From: Lysobacter sp. | GTDB taxonomy: Bacteria; Pseudomonadota; Gammaproteobacteria; Xanthomonadales; Xanthomonadaceae | Assembly: GCA_008015835.1 (NCBI GenBank) | Contig: SSGH01000015.1 | Span: 1-64,000 of the forward strand | Length of the DNA: 64,000 bases | Direction of reading: 5' to 3' | Shown here: in pieces, positions 55,101-64,000 of the stretch | Layout: each line of letters begins with the position of its first letter | How positions within the stretch are numbered: the first letter of the stretch is position 1 | Made by a program: the position numbers and the translations under genes | The notes under the pieces: generated by a model | Told to the model about the DNA's origin: nothing | Database searches by the model: none | The model's input: the letters and a program-made list of their open reading frames with translations, nothing else

Positions 55101-58100
55101 ATCAACGTGTCGTAGCCGGCCCCGCCGATCAAGTGATCGGCGCCGCTGCCGCCCGTGAGCGTCACCGCATACAGTCGGCCGAGGATGTCGTCGGCGGTCC
55201 AGCTTTCGCGAAGACTGCCGTCCGCGTTGCGGAACTCGACGACCTGCAGCGGCGACACGATCGTTCCGCCCGAGGCGTCGACTTGGACATCGATGCGATC
55301 GACGCCGTCGTTGCCGATGGCGATCGTCATCAGATTCCCGACCAGGGTGAGTTGGACATCTGCGGGCGCGACCGTTGCGTCGAAACGCAGCGTGGCGGTT
55401 CCGGCCACGCCGTTGCCGGCGATGGTGTCGTGGCCGTCGCCGCGCGCGTACGCGAACGTGGCCGCATTGCCCTGCAGCGTATCGTCGCCCGCGCCGCCGA
55501 CCAACCAGTCGTTGCCGCGGATGCTGATCAGCGTGTCGTTGCCGTTGCCGCCGAACAACTGGTCGACATCGTCGTAACCGGTCGACACGTCGCGGTCGCG
55601 CAGGACGTCGTTGCCGTCGCCGCCTTCCAGCGTGTTGTTGTATATGTTGCCGGTCAAATCGTCGTCGGTCGCGCTGCCCGTCAGCGACGAAGCGCCGGTG
55701 TTCTCGCCGAGCGCGAAGCGTTCGATGTGGGCGTAGCCGGCGGTGGTGTACGCCGCCGTCGCGCCGAAGCTCAGCACCACGGTATCCGCGCCATCGCCCG
55801 CGGCTTCCGTCGCCGTGTCGCCGACGCCGAGGACGTAGGTGTCGTCGCCCAAGCCGCCGATGAGCGTATTCGCGCCGGACGACTGCGCGCCGTCGAGACG
55901 ATTGTCGAAGCGATTGCCCGTCGCCGTGGTCGCAGCGCCGCCGGTGAGCGTGATGTTCTCCAACTCCGAACGATCGGCGATGCTGTAGGAGAACCCGGCT
56001 TCGACGGTGTCGATCGACGTGTTGCGCAGCGCTTCGACGATCTGGTCGCCGAGCGAATCGACGACGTAGGTATCGTTCGAGACGCCGCCGATCAGCACGT
56101 CGTCGCCGACGCCGCCGTCGAGACGATAGCCCGAGGTGTAATGGCCGCCACCGCTGACGTCGATCACGTTGTTCAGTGCGTTGCCGGTGAAGGTGCGGGG
56201 CGTCGGATAACTCCAGGTGCCTTCGCGCGCGATCAGATTCTCGACGTTGGCTTCGAGAGCGTACGAGTAAGTCTGGGTGTAGACCGTGTCCACGCCTTCG
56301 CCCGCGTTCTCGACGATCAACGGCATGGTGCCGCTCTCCGCGACGAAGTAGCGGTCGTCGCCGCCGCCGCCCGCGAACGTCGGATTCGCGCCGTAGTAGA
56401 ACGGCGAATTGAAGTCGTTCGACAAGGCGTTGCCGTTGACCGTTTCCCCCGGGGTTCCGCTCCCGAACAGCAGCGTCGGCGGTTCGGGCAGCGACATCGC
56501 GGCGATCTGCGCCGCGGTCAGCGTGCTGCCGTCGGCGAAGCGAATCACGTCGATCCACTGATCCGGCGCGCCGTCCGACCAGTTCGCGCGAATGTAGTTG
56601 CCGGTCGCGTTGACGACGACCAACAGCATGCTGCTGGATCGATACAGCGTGATGTCGTTCGGACCGATCCCCGGGCCGAGTTCGAGCGTGTCGACGCCGG
56701 CCGCGTCCGCGGCGCTGCCGTAGATGTGATCGCGGCCGTCGCCCAGCGCGTAACGATAGGTATCGTTGCCCGCGCCGCCGTACAGCGTGTCCATGCCCGC
56801 GCCGCCGATGAACACATCGTCGCCGCCGCCGCCGCGCAGCGTGTCGTCGCCGCCCTGGCCGTCGAAGGTGTCGTTGAAATTGCCGCCGGAGAACGTGTCG
56901 CCGCCATGTCCGCCGTGGCGGATCGTCAGCAGATCCAACTGGCCTTGCGTCAGCGTGCTGCCGTCGTCGAATTGGACTTCCAGCGAAGCGCCTCCGCGCA
57001 GGTTGTAATCCACGATCTTCAGCGTGTCGGTTCCGCTCGCGATCACCAAGTCGTCGCCGACCAAGGTCATGCTGACCGACGACGCGGTGATGCCGGCGCG
57101 GAAGCGAATCACCGCCGACTCCGACGGCGCGCCGATCTGCGCCATGTAGCCCACCGCTTCGGTGAGGCGCAGACGATCTTGACCGAAGCCCGGATCGAAC
57201 GCGTAGGTGTTGCGGCCGAGACCGCCGGTCAGCGTGTCGTTACCGGTCCCGCCGACCAGCAGATCGTCCGACGATTCTTGAATCGGGCCGATGCCGACGA
57301 TGCGAAGGCCGCCGGCATCGAGCGTATCGTCGCCCGCGCCGCCGTACAGGCGATCGATGCCGTCGCCGCCGACGATCGTATCGTTGCCGTCGTCGCCGTA
57401 CAGCGTGTCGTCGCCGCGCTGGCCGTCGATCTGATCGTTGCCGTCGCCGCCGAAGAGCACGTCGTTGTCGCTCGCCGTGCCGTTGTAATCGTCGTCCATG
57501 CCGCCGATCAACGTGTCGTCGCCGCTGCCGCCGAACATCAGGTCGTCGCCGAGGTATCCGTTCAACGAATCGACGACGCTGCCGCCGACGTAGCTATCGT
57601 TGCCGAAGGTACCGAGTCCGCCCGGCGGCGGTGCGAAGCGCTGCAGCAGATCGGCCATCGTCCACACCGTGCCGCCCGCGAATTCGATGCGATGCGTGGC
57701 ATCGGTGTTGGCGAAAAAGCCCTGGATCACCAGCGTATCGGTGCTATCGGGTCTGCGCAGCACTAGGCCGCCGGAAGCGTCCAGGCCGACGAGCAGGGTG
57801 GCCGGATCGATACCCGCGCCGAACCGGATCGTCTCGTTGCCCGCGCCAGCCGTGCCCAAGCCTTGAATGGTGTCGCTGCCCCAACCGACATCGAACAGAT
57901 ACAGGTCGTCGCCGCCCGCGCCGTTCATCGCGTCGTCGCCGCTGCCGCCTTCCAGCGTGTCGTTGCCGTCGCCGCCGTAGAGCCCATCGTTGCCGCTGCC
58001 CCCGTTCAGCACGTCGTTACCGGCGTCGCCGTCGAGGGTGTCGTTGCCGCTGCCGCCATGAAGCGTGTCGACGCCGTCGTCGCCGTCGAGAAGATCGTCG

Positions 58101-60958
58101 CCTTCGCCGCCGTCGCCGAAATCGTCGCCGGCGCCCGCATCCAATATGTCGTTGCCGGTGCCGCCGAACATCTGATCGTTGCCGTCCTTGCCGCCGATCT
58201 CGTCGTCGCCGTCGTCGCCGCGCATCGTGTCGCCGCCGTCGCCGCCGTCGAGCAGGTCGTTGTCCATGCCGCCGCTCATGCGATCGTCGCCTGTGCCGCC
58301 GGACAGTTGATCGAGCCCCGCGCCGCCATCGAGCCTGTCGTTGCCGCCGTTGCCGAAGAGTTGGTCGTTGCCGGCACCGCCGTAGAGCTCATCTTGACCG
58401 TGGAATGCGGGGGACAATTGGCTGTCGGCCATATCGCCGAGCATGATGTCGTCGCCCGCGTCGCCGTAAAGTATGTCGTTGTCGCCCTGGCCGAACATCG
58501 TGTCGTTACCGTCGCCGCCGCGGAGGGTGTCGCGGCCGTGTTCGGTTCCAGCGATGTCGATGGAATCGCCCGAAAGCGTGTCCGCGCCGGCGCCGCCTTT
58601 GATGTCGTCGCCGCCGCCGTCGCCAGTGACGATGTCGTCGCCGTCGCCCGCATCGATGTCGTCTTTGGCGGAGCGAACGCTGGCGTATCCGTTGTCGCCG
58701 CGAATGCTATCGTTGCCGTCGCCGCCCAGGATCGTATCCTCGCCGTCGTCGCCGAAAATCACGTCGTTGCCGAGGCCGCCGTCGATATAGTCGTTGTCGC
58801 TGTCTCCGGCATCCGCCGCATGGTCGCCTTGGCCTCGGCCGCTGATCGTATCGTCGTCCGCGCCGCCATAGAGGGTGTCGGCGCCGCCGCCGCCGCGCAG
58901 GTTATCGTTGCCCGCGCCGCCGTCGATCGTGTCGGAGCCGTTCGCGATCGCGGTACTCGAAACCGCGGCGGTGAAATGGGTTCCGGCGATCAGATTCAAC
59001 GGCATATCGCCGTCGATCGAATCGTTGCCGTCGCCGGCCGAAATCGTGTCGTCGTCGTGACCGCCGTTGACGTAGTCGTCGCCGCTGCCCGCGACGATCG
59101 TATCGTCGCCTTCGCCGGACGAGACGCGATCGTTGCCGTAGCCGGCGTCGATCGTATCGTCGCCGCTGCGATGCGTATCGGGATCCAGGAACAGATAGTC
59201 CGGCGCATAAACGACGTGGAGTTCGTCCATCGCGGGATTGTTGCCGCCGGTCATGTTGCGTCGTTCGATGTACCAATTCGAACCGCGCGCGGCGATCGCC
59301 CCGCCGAGACGCGCGATGTTGGCCTCGAAGCGACTGAGCTCGCTCGACCCGTCCGGGCGATCGACGTACGTATGCAGTTCGCGGAAGTCGGCCCATTCCG
59401 ATCCGTCGATGATCTCGTCGTCGCCGAATCCGCCGACGATGGTGTCGTCGCCGGATCCGCCGAAAATCAGATCGTTGCCGAGCCCGCCGTCCAAATGGTC
59501 GTCGCCTTCGCCGCCGGACAAACCGTCGTTGCCGCCAAGAGCGGTGATTTTGTCGTCGCCGGTGTTGTTGTTATCCGTGCCGAACGCATCGTCGCCGCTC
59601 GTCAACGGAGCCGAGTTCGGCGGGTTCACCTCATCGTAGCCGGGCAGGCTAATGCCGAGGTCGCCGTTATGCCAGTTCTTCACGATGATTCTGGACTTGG
59701 TCGGGCGGTGGACGATGATCAGATCCGTGCTTCCGTCCGAATGGAACGCGCTCAATCTGAATTGATCGTCCGACGTGAGCCAAGTGCCGAGTTCGGCGCG
59801 CTTGATCGTATCGAATCCGATGCCGGTGCCGCTGATGTCGAGGCCGTCGAACGTGATTTTGCCGATGCCGTCGGTGTCGAGAATCGTATCAAACGATTTA
59901 TTCGAATCGAAATCCGATGCGGAAAATTCGTAGGTATCGAATCCGGATCCGCCTTCCAGATAATCGCTGCCTTTTCCTCCGTCGAGCGTATCGTCGCCAT
60001 CACCGCCCATCACTTTGTCGTTACCTGCTAGTCCCTGTCCCGTGTCGTTTCCATCGCCGAGCGCGATGTAGTCATCTTTATCGGCGCCAGTGACAATGTC
60101 ATTGGATTCCATGGCAAAGAACGCGTTATTCACCGAATCGGAGCCGACCATGACATCCGCAGTTTCTAGTCCATAGTGAAATCGTGAATTGAGGGTCGGC
60201 GAGTAAACGGAATCAGAAATTACAAGCATTTGCCGAATTCGCTCGACGCGCTGGTATATGGTTTCGTCTTCGCCGGTATCAAATGCTTTGTCGAACCATT
60301 CGTTCTCGGCTAGTTCGCCGATTGCCCAGCCTCCGATGCCGGCGAGAACAGCAAGCGTGATAGTGACAGGTGCGGTAGAGGCCGATGCGACTCCAAAAAT
60401 TCCTACGGCTACAGCTCTTAGCCCAAAGGCGATGGCTTCGCCCGCCACATAGCCGACAGCGATTCCTCCGATCTTACCCCAGTCGCCCGCCAGTAGTGCG
60501 GTCGTTAAATCGGCAACCGTCAGCACATCGTCGAGTGATTTGACAATTTTCTTAAGATCAACGCCTGTTCCAAAGGCGCTGGACACGTCTAGCCCAGCGC
60601 GAGAGTTCATGTCGTCGACCCATTGGTTCAACTTCTGCTCGCTGGAAACAATTTCGGATTCGTAGTAATCGAATTTACTTTTGTACTCATTGGACAGGAA
60701 ATTGAAGTATGCGGCCGCCTCGGCGTCGCCAGCCGTCGACGCTAGACTCCAGAAATACAATGCGGTTTGGAAAGAGTTTTTATAAGAGGCTTTAACTCTT
60801 TTAACGAACTCTGCAGAGTCGATTTGGCCGTTTTTGATCAAATCTTGTGTGTTCTCTTGGAACACAGACAAAGACGATGCCATGATCATGGCAGCCTGTT
60901 CGGCATACCAGTCCGCTCTTTTGCCTTCGAAAATGTTTTGAACGGGATTGTTACTCAT
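52112..60958 (-). CDS. giant RTX calcium-binding protein, type I secreted
   Basis: A 2948-residue protein. Residues 1-150 are helical and unassigned. Residues 155-214 form a long hydrophobic, Gly/Ala-rich stretch (IGGIAVGYVAGEAIAFGL, then TLAVLAGIGGWAIGE) that could insert in membranes. From about 268 to 2620, hundreds of residues follow the GGxGxDxLx pattern, interrupted by HCBP-related segments (for example TDTLVIQGFFANTDATHRIEF). The last 300 residues are repeat-free and presumably hold the secretion signal. ATG 60958 follows GAGGAA. The first kilobase of the gene has lower GC than the repeats. HlyD and HlyB partners lie upstream. No enzyme domain was recognised, so a toxin, bacteriocin or adhesin role is open. 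Confidence 0.92.
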   Translation of the reverse strand: MSNNPVQNIFEGKRADWYAEQAAMIMASSLSVFQENTQDLIKNGQIDSAEFVKRVKASYKNSFQTALYFWSLASTAGDAEAAAYFNFLSNEYKSKFDYYESEIVSSEQKLNQWVDDMNSRAGLDVSSAFGTGVDLKKIVKSLDDVLTVADLTTALLAGDWGKIGGIAVGYVAGEAIAFGLRAVAVGIFGVASASTAPVTITLAVLAGIGGWAIGELAENEWFDKAFDTGEDETIYQRVERIRQMLVISDSVYSPTLNSRFHYGLETADVMVGSDSVNNAFFAMESNDIVTGADKDDYIALGDGNDTGQGLAGNDKVMGGDGDDTLDGGKGSDYLEGGSGFDTYEFSASDFDSNKSFDTILDTDGIGKITFDGLDISGTGIGFDTIKRAELGTWLTSDDQFRLSAFHSDGSTDLIIVHRPTKSRIIVKNWHNGDLGISLPGYDEVNPPNSAPLTSGDDAFGTDNNNTGDDKITALGGNDGLSGGEGDDHLDGGLGNDLIFGGSGDDTIVGGFGDDEIIDGSEWADFRELHTYVDRPDGSSELSRFEANIARLGGAIAARGSNWYIERRNMTGGNNPAMDELHVVYAPDYLFLDPDTHRSGDDTIDAGYGNDRVSSGEGDDTIVAGSGDDYVNGGHDDDTISAGDGNDSIDGDMPLNLIAGTHFTAAVSSTAIANGSDTIDGGAGNDNLRGGGGADTLYGGADDDTISGRGQGDHAADAGDSDNDYIDGGLGNDVIFGDDGEDTILGGDGNDSIRGDNGYASVRSAKDDIDAGDGDDIVTGDGGGDDIKGGAGADTLSGDSIDIAGTEHGRDTLRGGDGNDTMFGQGDNDILYGDAGDDIMLGDMADSQLSPAFHGQDELYGGAGNDQLFGNGGNDRLDGGAGLDQLSGGTGDDRMSGGMDNDLLDGGDGGDTMRGDDGDDEIGGKDGNDQMFGGTGNDILDAGAGDDFGDGGEGDDLLDGDDGVDTLHGGSGNDTLDGDAGNDVLNGGSGNDGLYGGDGNDTLEGGSGDDAMNGAGGDDLYLFDVGWGSDTIQGLGTAGAGNETIRFGAGIDPATLLVGLDASGGLVLRRPDSTDTLVIQGFFANTDATHRIEFAGGTVWTMADLLQRFAPPPGGLGTFGNDSYVGGSVVDSLNGYLGDDLMFGGSGDDTLIGGMDDDYNGTASDNDVLFGGDGNDQIDGQRGDDTLYGDDGNDTIVGGDGIDRLYGGAGDDTLDAGGLRIVGIGPIQESSDDLLVGGTGNDTLTGGLGRNTYAFDPGFGQDRLRLTEAVGYMAQIGAPSESAVIRFRAGITASSVSMTLVGDDLVIASGTDTLKIVDYNLRGGASLEVQFDDGSTLTQGQLDLLTIRHGGHGGDTFSGGNFNDTFDGQGGDDTLRGGGGDDVFIGGAGMDTLYGGAGNDTYRYALGDGRDHIYGSAADAAGVDTLELGPGIGPNDITLYRSSSMLLVVVNATGNYIRANWSDGAPDQWIDVIRFADGSTLTAAQIAAMSLPEPPTLLFGSGTPGETVNGNALSNDFNSPFYYGANPTFAGGGGDDRYFVAESGTMPLIVENAGEGVDTVYTQTYSYALEANVENLIAREGTWSYPTPRTFTGNALNNVIDVSGGGHYTSGYRLDGGVGDDVLIGGVSNDTYVVDSLGDQIVEALRNTSIDTVEAGFSYSIADRSELENITLTGGAATTATGNRFDNRLDGAQSSGANTLIGGLGDDTYVLGVGDTATEAAGDGADTVVLSFGATAAYTTAGYAHIERFALGENTGASSLTGSATDDDLTGNIYNNTLEGGDGNDVLRDRDVSTGYDDVDQLFGGNGNDTLISIRGNDWLVGGAGDDTLQGNAATFAYARGDGHDTIAGNGVAGTATLRFDATVAPADVQLTLVGNLMTIAIGNDGVDRIDVQVDASGGTIVSPLQVVEFRNADGSLRESWTADDILGRLYAVTLTGGSGADHLIGGAGYDTLIGNDGNDRLEGAAGNDALAGDLGDDLLEGGSGKDTLNGGDGNDTLDGGIGNDTLDGGAGNDTYAFNGDFGSDEIRGLSAASSGIDIVDLTSQPLTNYTYWSFSNNDDLSLFSQNVYTGVTSYINLVGFMSDTTSAHEIRLADGTVLTSASLRAQALTATTGNDSITGFGSDDTIDALAGDDSVFAGGGNDTVRGGDGVDALFGGSGDDHLYGDAGNDSLSGQDGVDILEGGIGNDTYYVSDTLDTIVEASGAGTDAVYAYVDHTLAANVENLYLDEGAANGTGNALNNRIEGNWDNNVLNGGAGNDTLLGGAGDDTYIVDSSSDVVTETSGNGTDTIQASATFTLSSNVENLTLTGGNAINGTGNTLANVLTGNGANNTLNGGAGADTLIGGAGNDTYIVDSASDTIVELASEGVDLVQTTVSYTLSANVENVSLSGTSNINATGNAENNTLTGNSGANTLTGGAGNDTINGGAGIDTMIGGTGDDSYTIDTLSDAITELAGEGSDTVSAGITYSIASLANVENVTLTGSGAINATGNGGANRLTGNSGNNTLTGGGGNDILDGGTGNDTMVGGSGDDTYYVNVSTDVVTENANEGIDTVNAGLTYSIASLANLENVTLTGTGAFNATGNASANVLIGNSGNNALTGNAGNDTLQGMAGTDTMTGGTGNDSYVMNRGFGADTVVENDTTAGNYDIARFLTGVAFDQLWFSRPGGSNNLEIAIIGTTDKLVIKDWYLGAQYRTEEIRVDDGGRYVLAADVQTLVTAMAGMTPPPAGQTTLTPSQQTALSAAFASAWRTTAGFAGNSQPAFRETLAIADDATAASAPIVVSRALPSARAPQSFDLAPSRDEAPTQPMPPNIVVAAAVAPIAPIAPLDPPKRPDGFRSDVPYSPNDALGFDPAGVAAIDLPSFAAPDLRTLMGEPTAVDLYGCGLAEAPGCDKTALAALCDKPAAMAETAASLSGTRRLVELMAVADRPERELSATAAHDPLRGHPWMP

Positions 60959-61158
60959 AAATTCCTCGGTTGGTGGTGTGTTTGTTCGGGTTTTGTCTTT
61001 TTTGCATTAGCATTTCTTTGGAAACTAGAAAAAGACAAAAAATAGATGATTCTCGATCTTCGGATTAGTCGAATTTTTACGATTTTTCAAATAAAAATTC
61101 GATCTTTTTTTGGATTATTCTTTTGAGATGTCCATAAGGATGCAAATAGAATTTCCAG

Positions 61159-61631
61159 CTAGCATGCAGCATAAAAAAAATGAAGACCTGTTGCCAGGCC
61201 GAACACGACTGCGCTTTCTGTGGCCATTTCGACTAAGAATGAGAATTTTCCGTTTGAATTGAAATTCTCATAAGGGATTAGATGCGGGGATAAATAGGTC
61301 GATATGGATAACAGCGCTGATGCTAGTGCGACGCTGCCGTCTTTGGGCGATTGGAGCAGTTTTTTTGATCTGATTTCGCCGATTTCCCTTGATATATTCC
61401 AAGAAATAATCGGTGCGAATAAGATCAAAATAACTATGTGTGGCAATGAATTGACACCACTTTTTTCGTACAAGAAAGAGCATGAATTTATTCTTTGGCA
61501 AATTCCATCAAAAATTTCGAATGAGTCGAGTAGATAGAATGTCGCTATCGAAGAGATAACGCTTACGAGAAGCGTGGTAATGAAGTAGAAATTTAGTATT
61601 TTTTCCGACGAAAATTGATTTGTTTTTTCAT
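61159..61631 (-). CDS. small membrane protein between hlyD and the RTX gene, apparent A-tract frameshift
   Basis: An open frame on - strand from about 61640 to 61159 encodes membrane segments (ILNFYFITTLLVSVISSIAT, HIVILILFAPIISW, SVALASALLSISTYL, SAVVFGLATGLHFF). It has no ATG in frame. The only sensible ATG (61631) is followed by AAAAAA, and adding one A would join it to the frame as MKKTNQFSSEKILNFY. Either the gene is mutated, phase-variable, read by slippage, or starts at a rare codon. The region is AT-rich. Its position suggests a partner, perhaps immunity, of the RTX protein. Confidence 0.5.
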
Positions 61632-61656
61632 CTTTATGCTACTTTTTTTATTTTTC

Positions 61657-63078
61657 TCATCTTTCTCTCCCGAACTCCGATGTTGATTTTTGAATCGGAC
61701 TAACTAAGTAAGAAATCACTCTCCGCTTCCCGGTCTTGATCTCCGCGCTCAAACTCATCCCGGGCGTGAGCGAAACACGGACGCCGTCGACGCTGAGGTG
61801 GGATCGCTTGAGCCGAACGCGCGCTAGGTAAACCAGGCCCATCGCATCGTCCTGCGCGGCATCGTGAGACACCGATTCGACGACGCCGTCCAGATAGCCG
61901 TAGCGGGTGTAGGGAAAGCTTTCGACTTTCACCGTGACGTGCTGGCCGGGTTTGACGAAGCCGATGTCCTTGTTGAGCACGGTCGCTTCCACTTCCAACG
62001 CTTCCTTGCCCGGGACGACGGCGAGCAGCGGCTGCGCGGGCGTCACCACGCCACCGACGGTATGCACCGCGAGTTGCTGCACGGTGCCGTCCACGGGCGC
62101 GCGCAGACGCATCAGTCGGTCGCGTTGGCCCGCTTTCGCGACGTCAGGGGCGAGTTGCGCCACCCGTTCGCGGGCGTTGCGCAGGCCGTCCAGCGTCTGC
62201 TGGCGCATATCGGCGATCAGCACGCGCAATTGTTCCTCCGCGCCGTGCGCGGCCGAACGCAATTCGCCGATGCGACTGCGTTGCTGCGTCAGCGCTTGCT
62301 CGGCGGTAATGCGCTCTTGCTCGCGTAACAGATAGTCGTGACGACCGACGTACTTGCCTTCGACCAATTTGGCGAAGTCCTCGGCGCGCGATCGCGCGAT
62401 TTTGGCGTTCGCCTCCAGCGGACCGATCGCGGCCTGCACGGTCGCCAATTCCGCTCGGCGTTGCTCGATCGCGCTGGCGAGGCTGCTGCGTTTCGCGCGA
62501 AAGGCTTCGAACTCGCTCTCGGCTAGGCGCTGCTCCGCCTCGAACCGATGCGCCGGCAGCGTCGGTTCAGCACGCAGTCGCGGCGGCACGTCGCGGTCGA
62601 TCGCGACGGCCATGGCGTCCAATCGCAGCTCCGCGAGTTTGGCGTCGATCAAGGCGTCGCCGGCTTTGGCGTAATCGGCGCCGGTGCCGGTCGCGTCCAA
62701 CTCGATCAACACGTCGCCGCGCTTCACCGCTTGGCCGTCGCGCACCAAGATGCGCTTCACGACCGCGGTTTCGGCGGGCTGAACGATCTTGGTGCGCGAG
62801 CCGACCACCGTTTTTCCCGGCGCGACCGCGACGATATCGAGCTTGCCCAGACAGGCCCAGAGCAGGGCGACGCAGAACAGCGCGATGATGATGCGTGCGA
62901 ACCAGCGCGCGGTCGGTGAGACCGGCGCGTCGATCAGTTCCAAATGCGCGGGCAGGAACGCCAGTTCGTCGGCGTTGCGCTTCGGCGGATCGAGGGCGTC
63001 GCGCACCGACCACGCGGATCGGAACACCGCGACGTAACGGCGCGCGAAGTCGCCGATGCCTTGAAGAATATGGATCAT
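61657..63078 (-). CDS. type I secretion membrane-fusion protein, HlyD family
   Basis: A 473-residue adaptor with a cytoplasmic N-terminus, one membrane helix (about residues 60-80, [19 protein letters not shown]), a barrel-sandwich start ([20 protein letters not shown]), a long coiled coil, and the C-terminal HlyD signature region ([21 protein letters not shown]). It links the ABC exporter to TolC for RTX export. The ATG overlaps the exporter stop. Confidence 0.93.
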   Translation of the reverse strand: MIHILQGIGDFARRYVAVFRSAWSVRDALDPPKRNADELAFLPAHLELIDAPVSPTARWFARIIIALFCVALLWACLGKLDIVAVAPGKTVVGSRTKIVQPAETAVVKRILVRDGQAVKRGDVLIELDATGTGADYAKAGDALIDAKLAELRLDAMAVAIDRDVPPRLRAEPTLPAHRFEAEQRLAESEFEAFRAKRSSLASAIEQRRAELATVQAAIGPLEANAKIARSRAEDFAKLVEGKYVGRHDYLLREQERITAEQALTQQRSRIGELRSAAHGAEEQLRVLIADMRQQTLDGLRNARERVAQLAPDVAKAGQRDRLMRLRAPVDGTVQQLAVHTVGGVVTPAQPLLAVVPGKEALEVEATVLNKDIGFVKPGQHVTVKVESFPYTRYGYLDGVVESVSHDAAQDDAMGLVYLARVRLKRSHLSVDGVRVSLTPGMSLSAEIKTGKRRVISYLVSPIQKSTSEFGRER

Positions 63079-64000
63079 GCGGCGCCTCCGCCTTGCTGCA
63101 GCCGGTTGAGATGCGTGAACAGGCCGTCTTGCATTCGCAGCAATTCCGCATGCGTCCCGCATTCGGCGATGCGTCCCTTCTCGACTACGACGATGCGATT
63201 CGCCATGCGCACGGTCGACAACCGGTGCGCGATGATCAGCACCGTGCGGCCTTTGCAGATCGCGCGCATGTTCGCCATCACCGCATGCTCGGACTCGTAG
63301 TCGAGCGCGCTGGTGGCCTCGTCGAAGATCAGAATTCGCGGGTCGCCGACCAACGCGCGCGCGATCGCGATGCGTTGGCGCTGACCGCCGGACAGACCGG
63401 TGCCGTGTTCGCCGACTTTCGTGTCGTAGCCTTCGGGCAGCTCGGCGATGAACTCGTGCGCGCCTGCGAGCTTCGCGGCGTGGATCACGCGTTCCAGCTG
63501 CATTCCCGGGTCGGTGAGCGCGATGTTGTCGCGAATGCTGCGGTTGAAGAGGAAGTTTTCCTGCAGCACCACGCCGATCTGCCGACGCAGCCATGCCGGA
63601 TCGGCGAGGGCGAGGTCGTGGCCGTCGATCAATACGCGGCCGCGTTCCGGCGTGTACAGGCGCTGCACGAGCTTCGTCAGCGTGCTTTTGCCGGACCCGG
63701 AGCGGCCGACGATGCCGATGATTTCGCCCGGTTGGATGTCGATGTCGATGCCCGCCAACACTTCGGGGGCGTCTTGGCGATAGCGGAAGGCGACGTTCTC
63801 GAACGTCACCCGACCTTGGATCGGCGGTAGCGCCATGCGACTGCCGGGCAGTTCGGTGCGCGTATTGAGGATGTCGCCCAAGCGCTCGACCGAGATCCCG
63901 ACTTGCTGGAAGTCCTGCCACAGTTGCGCGAGTCGGATGATCGGTGCGGCGACCTGCCCGGACAGCATGTTGAACGCGATCAACTGGCCGAGCGAGAGTT
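63075..64000 (-). CDS. type I secretion ABC exporter, HlyB family (5' part outside window)
   Basis: The C-terminal portion of about 308 residues is present; the gene continues past 64000. It shows the end of the membrane domain ([21 protein letters not shown]), Walker [11 protein letters not shown]-loop LQENFLF, signature [15 protein letters not shown], Walker [13 protein letters not shown] and the H-loop IAHRLSTV. It powers export of the RTX protein encoded downstream. A complete HlyB should have a further 350-400 residues, possibly with a C39-like domain. Confidence 0.93.
   Translation of the reverse strand, partial: LSLGQLIAFNMLSGQVAAPIIRLAQLWQDFQQVGISVERLGDILNTRTELPGSRMALPPIQGRVTFENVAFRYRQDAPEVLAGIDIDIQPGEIIGIVGRSGSGKSTLTKLVQRLYTPERGRVLIDGHDLALADPAWLRRQIGVVLQENFLFNRSIRDNIALTDPGMQLERVIHAAKLAGAHEFIAELPEGYDTKVGEHGTGLSGGQRQRIAIARALVGDPRILIFDEATSALDYESEHAVMANMRAICKGRTVLIIAHRLSTVRMANRIVVVEKGRIAECGTHAELLRMQDGLFTHLNRLQQGGGAA

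Noticed and set aside
52127..57766. An 1879-codon open frame on + opposite the RTX gene
   Set aside because: It is the antisense shadow of GC-rich RTX repeats; its protein is low-complexity Arg/Val/Ala/Asp and it has no ribosome-binding site or neighbouring partner.
52112..60000. Dense short repeats resembling a CRISPR array
   Set aside because: The periodicity is 27 bases, continuous and in frame, and translates to GGxGxDxLx calcium-binding repeats; there are no unique spacers of fixed length and no cas genes.
61304..61537. A 77-codon frame on + in the AT-rich gap
   Set aside because: It lies opposite the membrane-protein frame, has a weak start context, and its protein shows no domain or membrane pattern.

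Overview
The window is high-GC gammaproteobacterial DNA and reads most like the Xanthomonadaceae (Lysobacter-like). This is an inference from composition and from the style of the housekeeping genes: dxs, TraB/GumN protein, acyl-CoA dehydrogenase, lipocalin and a giant type I-secreted RTX protein. It was not confirmed by a search.

Layout. (1) 1-11.0 kb: the tail module of a lambda-type siphophage (tape measure, three consecutive tail proteins, a DUF2163/BR0599-type protein, three small proteins, tail-tip protein), all on + and tightly overlapping. (2) 11.1-14.1 kb: an array of short orphan genes. Five of them are preceded by near-identical copies, and a sixth by another copy, of one 31-bp element (CTTGGCTT, nine free bases, ACAGCGCGTTCATG). 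(3) 14.1-34.7 kb: a multi-metal resistance block. It holds a Cus-type Cu/Ag RND operon with CusF-like protein (+), a small mer locus (merR divergent from merT-merP-GDCCVxC, no merA), a Czc-type operon (czcI-like, czcC, czcB, czcA, P1B-4 ATPase, all on -), and a lead/iron-type FTR1 transporter plus CDF exporter under a MerR/PbrR-type regulator. (4) 34.7-37.8 kb: a transposase remnant and a cassette of four overlapping genes (small ORF, DUF2924, large serine recombinase, ParB-like HTH protein). A seventh, diverged copy of the 31-bp element lies in front of the DUF2924 gene, which suggests that the small-gene array and the recombinase cassette belong to one mobile element with the metal genes as cargo. 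(5) 38.2-39.9 kb: a low-GC TIGR04141/DUF6119-type gene.

(6) 40.2-51.9 kb: ordinary chromosome (TraB/GumN protein, dxs, a hypothetical, an HNH protein, acyl-CoA dehydrogenase, LEA-type lipoprotein, lipocalin). It is interrupted at 43567-46288 by a complete IS1-like transposon with perfect ends and an 8-bp target duplication. Its passengers are a KGG-type small protein, a serine-type (long variable arm) tRNA with a UCG anticodon, a hypothetical, and a HicAB toxin-antitoxin pair. (7) 52.1-64.0 kb: a 2948-residue RTX protein with its HlyD adaptor and HlyB-type exporter on -, and a small membrane-protein gene between them that seems to need a one-base shift in an A-tract to be read from its ATG.

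The points most worth following are the 31-bp leader array, the UCG-anticodon class II tRNA carried by the transposon, and the RTX locus with a hydrophobic, possibly pore-forming N-terminus.
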